Positions 1 through 6,404 of a stretch of 11,063 nt of DNA are shown piece by piece (within the stretch, counting starts at the first letter, position 1; the number at the start of each line of letters is the position of its first letter). The notes under the pieces were generated by a model. The model saw nothing but the letters and a program-made list of their open reading frames with translations, ran no database searches and had not been told where the DNA came from. The DNA is from Granulosicoccaceae bacterium (GTDB lineage Bacteria; Pseudomonadota; Gammaproteobacteria; DAOVJZ01), in the NCBI GenBank assembly GCA_030632035.1, contig DAOVJZ010000027.1:1-11063 (forward strand), written 5' to 3'. Made by a program: the position numbers and the translations under genes.

Positions 1-204
1 ATTGCTGGTGCGATCACGAAAATCAGTCTGGAAATTGAATTCTGCGACCACTACATCAGGTTTGTTTTTCTTGAGCCAACTATTGGCCTTGCGCACAGAA
101 TTGACCATCTCAACCTGATAACCAGCCTGTTGATACAAATTAGTAAAATTGGGGTATCCACCCAATTCCACAACGCTTAATAATTTAAGGTTTGTACTAT
201 TCAT
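1..204 (-). CDS. Conserved hypothetical protein, N-terminal part, degenerate receiver-like fold
   Basis: Sixty-eight codons are open from an ATG at 204 to the window edge, so only the N-terminus is present. The start lies 17 nt after the metZ stop with no intervening terminator, so the gene is probably read from the metZ transcript. Its ribosome site is weak. The protein begins MNSTNLKLLSVVELGGYPNF and has an alternating strand/helix pattern like the first half of a CheY-type receiver: a strand at about 7-13, a helix at 19-28, a strand at 31-35, a helix at 37-46 and a strand DVVVAEF at 50-56. Where a receiver has its phosphate-accepting Asp after the third strand, this protein reads EFNFQ, so classical phosphorylation is unlikely. 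I do not recognise a named family. The receiver comparison is inferred from pattern alone and the function is unknown. Confidence 0.7.
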   Translation of the reverse strand, partial: MNSTNLKLLSVVELGGYPNFTNLYQQAGYQVEMVNSVRKANSWLKKNKPDVVVAEFNFQTDFRDRTSN

Positions 205-221
205 TAATATTCAGATTGTAG

Positions 222-1391
222 TTACAAACCCTTGGCTAGATCAGCTTTCAGGTCTTCAATATCTTCCAGACCAACCGCAATACGCAACATGCCATCACCA
301 ATCCCTGCATCAGCACGTTGTTCCGGTGTCAGTCGTCCGTGTGTCGTTGTTGCAGGATGAGTAATGGTTGATTTGGTATCACCCAGATTAGCAGTAATCG
401 AAATCAATTGTGTATTATCTACCACGCTCCATGCCGCTTTCTTGCCTCCCTTCACCTCAAAGGCCAGCACACCACCAAAACCAGTTTGTTGTTGTTTGGC
501 GAGTTCATGCTGCGGATGCGATGCAAGACCGGGATAAAATACCCTTTCCACACTAGATTGTGATTCCAGCCACGTTGCCAACTCCAATGCATTGGCTGAG
601 TGTGCCTTCATACGTAACGACAGGGTTTCCAATCCTTTCAGATGAACCCATGCATTGAACGGACTTAACGTAGGTCCCGCTGTACGCAGAAAACCGAATA
701 CTTGTTCACCTACAATATCCTTGTTACCGACAACAGCACCACCCATACAACGGCCCTGGCCATCAATGTATTTCGTACCGGAATGAATAACCACATCCGC
801 ACCCAGCTTCAGCGGCTGTTGTAATGCTGGTGTACAAAAACAGTTATCAACAACCAGCAAACACCCTTTGCTGTGCGCGAGATCGGCTAGCGCCTTGATA
901 TCGGCGATCTCTGTTAGCGGGTTAGAAGGCGTTTCAATAAACAATAATTTCGTATTGGGTTTAATAGCCTGTTCCCATTCCCCTATATCCGTCTGCGATA
1001 CAAAACTAGTCTCTACACCAAACGGGGCAAGATATTTATTAAACAATACCGTCGTACTGCCAAAGATAGCGCGCGATGACACAATATGATCGCCGGCTTT
1101 AAGCAAACCCATGCAAGTACTCAGGATTGCCGCCATGCCAGAGCTGGTCGCAACGCAGGATTCCGCCTCTTCCAGTGACGCGAGTCGATCCTGAAATGTG
1201 CGCACTGTTGGGTTAGTGAAACGGGAATAGATGTTACCCGGTTCATCACCTGCAAAACGTGCCGCAGCCTGCGCTGCACTTTCGAACACATAACTGGACG
1301 TCGGGAAAATAGCTTCGCTATGTTCACCTTCATGAGTTCGTACCTGACCGGCACGGACCGCCCGTGTGTCAAAACCGTATTCGTCTGTCAT
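222..1391 (-). CDS. metZ: O-succinylhomoserine sulfhydrylase
   Basis: A 389-residue PLP enzyme of the Cys/Met metabolism family. It makes homocysteine from O-succinylhomoserine and sulfide, the direct sulfhydrylation route of methionine synthesis in the cytoplasm. Visible family signatures are YSRFTNPT at 55-62, the SSGMAA phosphate-binding turn at 83-88, Asp182 (VVDNCF), which contacts the PLP ring, and the Schiff-base lysine Lys207 in HSGTKYIDGQG. The C-terminal SITANLGDTKSTITHPATTTH block is typical. The start is the ATG at 1391, preceded by AAGGTGA at a good distance. The frame stays open to 1553, but that extension is translated from a palindromic repeat and is not family sequence. The close relatives cystathionine gamma-synthase and O-acetylhomoserine sulfhydrylase share the fold. 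Length, sequence character and position next to purF favour MetZ. It is predicted to be controlled by the SAM-II riboswitch upstream. Confidence 0.95.
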   Translation of the reverse strand: MTDEYGFDTRAVRAGQVRTHEGEHSEAIFPTSSYVFESAAQAAARFAGDEPGNIYSRFTNPTVRTFQDRLASLEEAESCVATSSGMAAILSTCMGLLKAGDHIVSSRAIFGSTTVLFNKYLAPFGVETSFVSQTDIGEWEQAIKPNTKLLFIETPSNPLTEIADIKALADLAHSKGCLLVVDNCFCTPALQQPLKLGADVVIHSGTKYIDGQGRCMGGAVVGNKDIVGEQVFGFLRTAGPTLSPFNAWVHLKGLETLSLRMKAHSANALELATWLESQSSVERVFYPGLASHPQHELAKQQQTGFGGVLAFEVKGGKKAAWSVVDNTQLISITANLGDTKSTITHPATTTHGRLTPEQRADAGIGDGMLRIAVGLEDIEDLKADLAKGL

Positions 1392-1445
1392 AATTTCACC
1401 TTTTTTAATGCAAATTACCGGTTTTTTATGCCTCATAAAATTTGA

Positions 1446-1551
1446 GATTTTGTTCGAGGGCAAGGCGTGGTGCTTGTGAGTAGCGCAATTAACATTGTTA
1501 GTTAATGAGCAACGCAGCAAGTGCCACAACGCGGCCATCGGACAAAAGATC
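1446..1551. repeat. 106-bp imperfect palindromic repeat (MITE/REP-like) in the metZ leader
   Basis: The outer arms, gattttgttcgagggc... at 1446 and ...catcggacaaaagatc ending at 1551, are imperfect reverse complements over about 33 bp, joined by tggtgcttg against caagtgcca. The palindrome continues inward with interruptions to a TAAC/GTTA centre near 1494. The whole segment could therefore fold into one long hairpin in RNA or a cruciform in DNA. It has no coding content. From memory, sequences of this kind are dispersed in many environmental Gammaproteobacteria and often cause spurious ORFs or N-terminal extensions, as happens here for metZ. Copy number in this genome cannot be seen from one window. 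Confidence 0.8.
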
Positions 1552-1564
1552 AATTTTCAGGCAC

Positions 1565-1592
1565 AAAAAAACCCGCTTATGGCTAAAGCAGG
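1565..1592 (-). terminator. Intrinsic terminator of the metZ riboswitch
   Basis: On the minus strand a 7-bp stem, CCTGCTT (1592-1586) with AAGCGGG (1578-1572), encloses a 7-nt loop and runs directly into seven Ts (1571-1565). The stem includes one T-G wobble. It lies about 170 nt before the metZ start and just after the SAM-II aptamer, so it is best read as the expression platform. It could also end transcripts arriving from purF. Its 5' arm and loop overlap the strand that pairs in the antiterminator. Confidence 0.85.
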
Positions 1593-1612
1593 CTCCTGTC
1601 CCACGCTTTAGC
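1582..1612 (-). promoter_or_regulatory. Antiterminator stem linking SAM-II aptamer and terminator
   Basis: GCTAAAGC (1612-1605), the 3' pseudoknot strand of the aptamer, is perfectly complementary to GCTTTAGC (1589-1582), which spans the 5' arm and loop of the terminator. The two pairings exclude each other. Without SAM the 8-bp stem (plus a G-T pair) can form and block the terminator. With SAM bound, GCTAAAGC is held in the pseudoknot and the terminator is free to fold. The complementarity is seen directly; the switching order is inferred from how SAM-II works. Confidence 0.7.
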
Positions 1613-1655
1613 TGTATTTTTAATGTGCCCGCAAGCTGATATCAAATCGGCGCTG
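1605..1655 (-). promoter_or_regulatory. SAM-II (SAM-alpha) riboswitch aptamer upstream of metZ
   Basis: The minus strand carries the SAM-II conserved blocks in order: GCGCC (P1 5' strand, 1653-1649), GATTTGA (1648-1642), GCTTGC (1636-1631), GGCAC (P1 3' strand, 1629-1625), an ATTAAA-rich linker, and GCTAAAGC (1612-1605). The pseudoknot helix fits: GCTTGC pairs with GCTAAAGC as GCUU/AAGC and GC/GC, leaving the U-A between them that belongs to the ligand-binding triplex region in known SAM-II structures. P1 forms with one C-A mismatch. A metZ gene lies directly downstream, the expected target for a SAM sensor. The call rests on recalled consensus and hand folding, not on a covariance-model score. 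Confidence 0.85.
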
Positions 1656-1661
1656 ATGGTT

Positions 1662-1690
1662 AGCTTAGGTAAACGCCAACCCGTTGTCAA
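1662..1690 (-). promoter_or_regulatory. Sigma70 promoter for the metZ riboswitch transcript
   Basis: A perfect -35 TTGACA (1690-1685) is followed after exactly 17 bp by TAAGCT (1667-1662). The -10 is poor in the middle but keeps the important TA...T positions. A start site 6-7 nt downstream would fall near 1655, the first base of the SAM-II aptamer. The promoter lies directly after the purF stop codon, so metZ has its own transcription unit. Confidence 0.7.
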
Positions 1691-1695
1691 TATCG

Positions 1696-3231
1696 TCAGG
1701 CTGAATTATGCAACTCAATGACCGTGCTGTCGTTGGCCATCTCACCGGATTCTTCGTTATCCTGCTGTTCCTTGGCAGAATCGTTACGCAGGTTTTCAAT
1801 CTTGGCCAGATATTCTGCGCTTACATCACCGGTTACATATTCATTATTAAAACATGAGCAATCAAAATGCTTGATGGATTTGTTGCCTTTCTGAACGGCA
1901 TCAATCAGATCTTCCAGATCCTGATATACCAGCCAGTCGGCACCAATGGCCTCGGCAATTTGTTGTTCGTCACGATCATGGCCTATCAATTCTTTTACCG
2001 AGGGCATATCAATGCCATATACATTCGGGTAACGCACAGGTGGTGCAGCAGAAGCAAAATAAACCCTTTTTGCGCCCGCCTTTCGCGCCATTTCAATAAT
2101 CTGTTTGGATGTCGTGCCGCGCACAATGGAATCATCTACCAGCATGACATTCTTGCCCCTGAATTCCAGATCAATGGCATTCAGTTTTTGTTTAACTGAT
2201 TTCTTGCGCTGTTTTTGCCCTGGCATAATAAAAGTGCGCGCAATATAACGATTCTTGATAAATCCTTCGCGATATTTCACACCCAGCTCGTAGGCCATCT
2301 GTAACGCCGATGTACGACTTGTGTCAGGAATAGGAATTACAACATCAATATCATGATCCGGTTTTATGCGTTTGATTTTCTGTGCCAGCATCTCACCCAT
2401 ACGCAAACGGGACTTGTAAACTGACACACCATCAATAATGGAATCAGGACGTGCAAAATAAACATATTCAAAAATACAGGGGGAATGAATTGGATTGTCT
2501 GCACATTGTTTTGCAAACATGCCCTTCTTATCATCAATGAACACAGCTTCGCCCGGCTCTATGTCGCGTATGATTTCAAATCCCAGAGAGTCTAATGCGA
2601 CACTTTCTGATGCAAACATGTATTCATCACCTCGTTCTGTTTTGCGTTTCCCCAGAATCAGTGGACGAACACCATAAGGATCACGAAAACCGACAATTCC
2701 GTAGCCGGTAATCATCGCAACCGCGGCATAACCACCACGACAACGCTTATGCAAACAAGCTACTGCATTAAATACATCTTCTTCAGTCGCACGCAGTTTT
2801 CCCTGACGTTGTAATTCATGGGCAAACACATTCAACAAGATTTCAGAATCAGAATTGGTATTGATATGACGCAGATCGTCACGGAACAAATCTTCCTTTA
2901 ATTGTTCGGCATTGGTCAGGTTACCGTTATGTGCCAGAGAAATACCATAAGGTGAATTCACATAAAAAGGCTGGGCTTCAGATGATGATGAACAACCTGC
3001 GGTAGGATAACGCACATGCCCTAATCCCATATTGCCTTGCAGGCGACGCATATGACGAGTGTGAAAAACATCGCGCACCAGCCCGTTGTCCTTACGCAAA
3101 AACAAGCGACCTTGTTCACCACTGGTCACCATGCCAGCGGCATCCTGTCCACGATGCTGCAGAATCGTCAGGGCATCAAATAATGCCTGATTCACATTGG
3201 TCTTAGCGACTATTCCAACTATCCCGCACAT
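1696..3231 (-). CDS. purF: Amidophosphoribosyltransferase
   Basis: A 511-residue enzyme for the first committed step of purine synthesis: PRPP plus glutamine gives 5-phosphoribosylamine, glutamate and pyrophosphate. The sequence begins MCGIVGIV, so Cys2 becomes the N-terminal nucleophile of the class II glutamine amidotransferase domain (about 2-235). HRGQDAAG (26-33), GHVRYPT (71-77), HNGNL (101-105) and RGGYAA (165-170) are that domain's signatures. The phosphoribosyltransferase domain follows, with the PRPP loop VMLVDDSIVRGTTS at 362-375. Length is normal for the proteobacterial type. The C-terminal 30 or so residues are acidic and Asn/Gln-rich, probably a flexible tail. The ATG at 3231 has AGGA at a suitable distance. 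It follows cvpA by 81 nt, the usual pairing. No PurR-like palindrome was recognised upstream. Confidence 0.98.
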   Translation of the reverse strand: MCGIVGIVAKTNVNQALFDALTILQHRGQDAAGMVTSGEQGRLFLRKDNGLVRDVFHTRHMRRLQGNMGLGHVRYPTAGCSSSSEAQPFYVNSPYGISLAHNGNLTNAEQLKEDLFRDDLRHINTNSDSEILLNVFAHELQRQGKLRATEEDVFNAVACLHKRCRGGYAAVAMITGYGIVGFRDPYGVRPLILGKRKTERGDEYMFASESVALDSLGFEIIRDIEPGEAVFIDDKKGMFAKQCADNPIHSPCIFEYVYFARPDSIIDGVSVYKSRLRMGEMLAQKIKRIKPDHDIDVVIPIPDTSRTSALQMAYELGVKYREGFIKNRYIARTFIMPGQKQRKKSVKQKLNAIDLEFRGKNVMLVDDSIVRGTTSKQIIEMARKAGAKRVYFASAAPPVRYPNVYGIDMPSVKELIGHDRDEQQIAEAIGADWLVYQDLEDLIDAVQKGNKSIKHFDCSCFNNEYVTGDVSAEYLAKIENLRNDSAKEQQDNEESGEMANDSTVIELHNSA

Positions 3232-3312
3232 GGGCTAAATCCTGAAGAATAACAACTGTATAAGTATAGCGGCTGGGGCATAAAATAACCTAGGTAAAAT
3301 TCAAGAAAGGCA

Positions 3313-3801
3313 TCAAAACACGATGTTTTTGCTGATGCTTTGAGGTAATAGCCCACGCACGAATAATGCCGGTTTTTGTGCATAAGGTAATAATAGCGAT
3401 TGTTTCCACCAGTTATCACGTGGCACAGCAGTCAAGCCTGCGAGCAGAACCAGGATCACCACAATAACACCGCCACGAGCAATGCCAAACACAATACCCA
3501 GCATACGATCAGTACCGGTCAGTCCGGATTTGGTCACCAGCTTGCTAACAAAATAATTGATAATACTGCCAAGGATAATGACAGATACAAACAAGATACT
3601 GAATGCCGTCGTAATGCGTACTGATGGGATACTGATCATATCTGCCATCAAGGAAGAAAGATGGCTCGAGAAGGTCAATGCAATCCAGATAGCCACAATC
3701 CAGACTGCCAGAGAAAGTGCCTCTTTAACGAAACCACGAAACAGACTGATAAACGCTGAAATAATAATAATGCCGATAATGGCGTAATCTATCCAGACCA
3801 T
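3313..3801 (-). CDS. cvpA: CvpA family inner-membrane protein
   Basis: A 162-residue integral membrane protein with about four hydrophobic helices: roughly 4-22, 29-46, 63-85 and 100-125. It starts MVWIDYAIIGIIIISAFISLF, with the WIDY...G..R G.VKE pattern near the N-terminus that marks the CvpA family. CvpA was named for its need in colicin V production in E. coli and has been linked to envelope stress tolerance; its biochemical activity is not settled. It almost always precedes purF, as here, and the two are probably cotranscribed. The ATG at 3801 is the only sensible start, with a TAGGAT sequence somewhat far upstream. Nothing is truncated or unusual. Confidence 0.93.
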   Translation of the reverse strand: MVWIDYAIIGIIIISAFISLFRGFVKEALSLAVWIVAIWIALTFSSHLSSLMADMISIPSVRITTAFSILFVSVIILGSIINYFVSKLVTKSGLTGTDRMLGIVFGIARGGVIVVILVLLAGLTAVPRDNWWKQSLLLPYAQKPALFVRGLLPQSISKNIVF

Positions 3802-3850
3802 GATTTATTCTTATTTATCCTAGAATCTGTAGTTGACCGCTTAAGTCAGT

Positions 3851-3859
3851 ATTCTACCA
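3851..3859 (-). promoter_or_regulatory. Possible extended -10 promoter for cvpA-purF
   Basis: TGGTAGAAT on the minus strand fits an extended -10 (TGn followed by a 5/6 match to TATAAT). It would start transcription near 3844, about 43 nt before the cvpA ATG. There is no good -35, only a T-rich tract. It sits directly downstream of a possible terminator after the SPOR gene, which together would separate cvpA-purF from the genes before it. Confidence 0.35.
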
Positions 3860-3872
3860 AAGCTATGAAGGC

Positions 3873-3900
3873 AAAAAAAGCAATCCCTTACGGATAACGC
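3873..3900 (-). terminator. Possible weak intrinsic terminator after the SPOR gene
   Basis: ATCC (3895-3892) pairs with GGAT (3886-3883) around a short loop. The stem is extended across a two-base bulge by GCG (3900-3898) with TGC (3882-3880), and runs directly into seven Ts (3879-3873). The stem is short and overlaps the last codons and stop of the SPOR gene, so this is only a candidate, probably leaky. Confidence 0.35.
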
Positions 3901-4460
3901 ACGATCAGGCCTTTTAACCCTGTTTCCCGATCTATTTGTTGCTTCAGTTTTTTGGCCTGGTCATAGTCATAAAGCTGTTCGACCCGTACACGATAGCGTG
4001 CGCCGCTGCTTCCATAGGTCTTCTCATAAGAGGCCAAAAAGTCCTTTTTCTTGAGTTTATTGACCAGCGCAATCGCGCCTTTTTCACTGGAAAGCACGGC
4101 CACCTGCACTGTCCATGACACCATTCCCGTTTTTGGAGATGATTCTTCTTTAACGATGGCTTTAGGTTTAGTGGCAACCTTGGCTTTCGTCTGTGTATCG
4201 GCAGGCTTGGCACTCGGCGTAGGTGATTTCCCTATCGGGATGAGTGCCCTGTTTTTGGTTCCCTCCAGAGGAATAACCTGAGATGAAAACTTTTCCTCTG
4301 GTTTTCGTTCAGGCTTTGGCGCAGGTTTAATTTCTATTTCCGTAACAGGTACACCAGAATCAGTTGATATACGTTCGTCCAGAATACTGGGGATAAAAAT
4401 CACCGCCAATGATATCAATACCACGGCGCCGACCAGTCTTTGTTTTAGTTGTATATCCAA
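3888..4460 (-). CDS. dedD: SPOR-domain cell division protein, DedD-like
   Basis: A 190-residue bitopic membrane protein. A short cytoplasmic start (MDIQLKQRLVGA) leads into one transmembrane helix at about 9-27, then a long Pro/Lys/Ala/Glu-rich periplasmic linker (about 40-112) and a C-terminal SPOR domain (about 114-190, WTVQVAVLSSEKGAIALVNK to the end). SPOR domains bind denuded septal peptidoglycan; DedD helps cell constriction in E. coli. The start codon is TTG at 4460: the codon triplets upstream hold no ATG or GTG before an in-frame TAG, and the first residues match the usual M-D-x-x-LKQRL-G-A opening of DedD. An AAGAGG site lies nine bases upstream. It sits between folC and cvpA, the usual place. 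The domain and position are clear; the symbol is assigned by synteny and architecture. Confidence 0.88.
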   Translation of the reverse strand: MDIQLKQRLVGAVVLISLAVIFIPSILDERISTDSGVPVTEIEIKPAPKPERKPEEKFSSQVIPLEGTKNRALIPIGKSPTPSAKPADTQTKAKVATKPKAIVKEESSPKTGMVSWTVQVAVLSSEKGAIALVNKLKKKDFLASYEKTYGSSGARYRVRVEQLYDYDQAKKLKQQIDRETGLKGLIVRYP

Positions 4461-4485
4461 TCCCCAATACCTCTTCTTAAGCCCC

Positions 4486-4608
4486 TAAAACAGCGCTGAC
4501 TGCGTTGAAAAGAAACTCAAAATATTTATGCCCGTATGTTGGGTACTCATTTACTAACATGTAAACTCCGTTTTTTCGTTTCTTTTCGCCTTGCCATCAT
4601 CTGTTTTA
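4486..4608. repeat. 123-bp MITE-like element between folC and dedD
   Basis: The ends taaaacag (4486-4493) and ctgtttta (4601-4608) are exact inverted repeats. Further in, gaaaagaaac (4507-4516) and gtttcttttc (4578-4587) are a perfect 10-bp pair, giving imperfect terminal inverted repeats of about 31 bp. A small inner hairpin, tttac/gtaaa with a 6-nt loop, lies at 4550-4565. There is no coding capacity. The element fills most of the 168-bp gap between folC and the SPOR gene. On the minus strand it carries GGCAAGGCG, a 9-mer also present in the palindrome at 1446-1551, so the two may be distantly related. Whether it is mobile or repeated elsewhere cannot be judged here. Confidence 0.65.
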
Positions 4609-4628
4609 TGAGCTTAATTACCAGCACC

Positions 4629-5885
4629 CTAATTATAATACAGGTTCTGCATCACATCGCTAACTGTATAGAAAGAACCAAAAACAATAACGCGATCATT
4701 CTTGTTCAAATCAGGCACAATACTCTGACAGGCATCACGCACAGAATCATGTAGTGTCACCTTGTCCTGATGAATCGCTTTAGCCAGTTCCTCAGCCTTG
4801 ATACCACGTGGCACATCCAGGCTACATACATGCCAGTTATCGATCACATCCTGCATCTTTTCAACCACACCGGTAACGTCTTTATCATTCAACATGCCAA
4901 AAACAGCATGGGTTTTACCTGCGCATGAGTTGGCAGATAAATTTTCCGCCAGTACTTCGGCCGCATGCGGGTTATGTGCCACATCCAGAATCCAGCACGG
5001 CTCTTCTTTTACAATCTGGAACCGTCCAGCCAGTGTTGCCTTTTGTAATCCTTTTTCAATGTTTTCTCTGTTAACACTAATATGTTCAGGGAGCTTTGTT
5101 AATACCGCTAATGCCGCCGCCGCATTTTGTAATTGATATTCCCCGGCCATAAATGGTCTGGCCATGTGTTCATATTTAGTTTCAAAATCACACCACGACC
5201 AGTCTTTATCTGACCAACCATAATGAAAATCACGTGCCACCAATGACAAAGGCACATTGTTTTTGTCTGCATACTTGAGTAATGACAAGGTTGGATCAAG
5301 ATCACCATAAATAGCAGGTTTGCCAGTACGCATAATACCGGCCTTCTCCAGTGCAATGGTTTCGCGGTCAGTACCTAACCAGTCTGTGTGATCGACACCG
5401 ATAGAGGTAATCAGCGCAACATCGGCATCAATAATATTCACCGCATCCAGTCGTCCGCCCATGCCGGTCTCAAGAATAACAACATCCAGCTCAGCATGAT
5501 TAAAAATATCCAGTGCTGCCAACGTGCCAAATTCAAAATAGGTGATTGAAGTATCACCTCTGGCCTGATCGACACGCTCAAACGCCTCACACAAGGATTG
5601 ATCATCAACATCATTAGCATTGAGACGAATACGCTCGTTGTAATGAACAAGATGCGGTGAAGTATAGGCGCCGACACGATAACCGGCCGTGGTCAAAATG
5701 GCTTCAAGAAACGCAACGCAAGAACCCTTGCCATTTGTACCCGCCACCGTGATAACAACATAACCTGGCTTTTCAGATGCGAGCTGTTGATAGACTTTAC
5801 TGATGCGTTCCAGTCCCAACTCGATTTCAGCCGGATGTAATGTTCCCTGCCAATCAAGCCAATCAGAAAGTGTTTCAAATCTCAT
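4629..5885 (-). CDS. folC: Dihydrofolate synthase / folylpolyglutamate synthase
   Basis: A 418-residue cytoplasmic ligase of the Mur ligase superfamily. It adds glutamate to dihydropteroate, giving dihydrofolate, and later extends the gamma-glutamyl tail of folates, using ATP. The P-loop GTNGKGS is at 49-55. It is followed by the TSPHLVHYNERIR folate-loop block, the ETGMGGRLDAVN motif and SIGVDHTDWLG, all diagnostic of FolC. ILDVAHNPHA marks the C-terminal domain. Length is normal. The ATG at 5885 lies inside the last codons of the upstream glycosylase gene (11-nt overlap), so translation is probably coupled. In related genomes folC directly follows accD; here the glycosylase gene sits between them. 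Confidence 0.97.
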   Translation of the reverse strand: MRFETLSDWLDWQGTLHPAEIELGLERISKVYQQLASEKPGYVVITVAGTNGKGSCVAFLEAILTTAGYRVGAYTSPHLVHYNERIRLNANDVDDQSLCEAFERVDQARGDTSITYFEFGTLAALDIFNHAELDVVILETGMGGRLDAVNIIDADVALITSIGVDHTDWLGTDRETIALEKAGIMRTGKPAIYGDLDPTLSLLKYADKNNVPLSLVARDFHYGWSDKDWSWCDFETKYEHMARPFMAGEYQLQNAAAALAVLTKLPEHISVNRENIEKGLQKATLAGRFQIVKEEPCWILDVAHNPHAAEVLAENLSANSCAGKTHAVFGMLNDKDVTGVVEKMQDVIDNWHVCSLDVPRGIKAEELAKAIHQDKVTLHDSVRDACQSIVPDLNKNDRVIVFGSFYTVSDVMQNLYYN

Positions 5886-6393
5886 TTAGCACCTTGTTTA
5901 TTATCATCCATTCGTCCAGCTTTTGTTCTTTTGACAACATGGCCATTGCCGGGCTTGTTGATGGCAGCCGATAATATTCTATGTGGCTATGTTTTAGTGA
6001 TATTTTCGGGATAACGTGTTTATTGTATTCTTTCTCAGCCTTCGCACCATTAAAAAATACATGCTTTATATTGTTGTTGTTTGAATAAAATAATTCAAAA
6101 TCATTTGTAATAACCGAGGAATCCTTGATTGATGAATCCAGACTCCCTTCACGCTTGCATGATTTCAGCACATCCCATATTGCTACCCCTGCCTTTGCAA
6201 CTGTCTCCTGTTTCCCTTCATAAGTAATGCTTGGATCCATACACAACATCTCGCCCATGATATACCAGAACTTGTTTTGGGGATGGGCATAATACTGGTT
6301 TTCGTTAAGAGAGGCCTCTCCGGGCATGGAACCCAGTATCAGCACGGTTGCACTTTTGTCTGCAATTGGCGGAAAACCAATTAGTGTGGTCAT
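5875..6393 (-). CDS. Probable DNA-deoxyinosine (hypoxanthine) glycosylase, UDG superfamily
   Basis: A 172-residue single-domain protein of the uracil-DNA glycosylase superfamily, most like the hypoxanthine-DNA glycosylase (family 6) group. It would remove deaminated adenine from DNA and start base-excision repair. Motif 1 is LGSMPG at 20-25, followed by the group-typical YYAHPQNKFW (34-43, with Asn40 a likely active-site residue). AIWDVLKSC lies at 71-79, FFNGAKA at 113-119, and the second DNA-contact loop LPSTSPA at 143-149. The start ATG at 6393 comes 11 nt after the accD stop and has no clear Shine-Dalgarno, so it probably relies on coupling. It overlaps folC by 11 nt. Composition is markedly A+T-richer than the neighbours (two sampled 60-base lines give 33% and 23% G+C, against 43% in accD), with a run of four Asn at 105-108. 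This suggests later acquisition. The family is confident; the substrate is inferred. Confidence 0.8.
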   Translation of the reverse strand: MTTLIGFPPIADKSATVLILGSMPGEASLNENQYYAHPQNKFWYIMGEMLCMDPSITYEGKQETVAKAGVAIWDVLKSCKREGSLDSSIKDSSVITNDFELFYSNNNNIKHVFFNGAKAEKEYNKHVIPKISLKHSHIEYYRLPSTSPAMAMLSKEQKLDEWMIINKVLNEI

Positions 6394-6404
6394 GTTTAGG
6401 GGGG

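Noticed and set aside
1392..1553. Upstream extension of metZ adding 54 residues from an ATG at 1553
   Set aside because: The added residues are translated from the palindromic repeat and leader. A good ribosome site and the family N-terminus support the ATG at 1391.
1867..2199. 110-codon plus-strand ORF inside purF, and similar antisense ORFs in trpB, accD and metZ
   Set aside because: These are antisense frames of well-supported genes with no ribosome sites or family resemblance.
3232..3887. PurR operator near cvpA or purF
   Set aside because: No ACGCAAACGTTTGCGT-like palindrome was found in the gaps before cvpA or purF.
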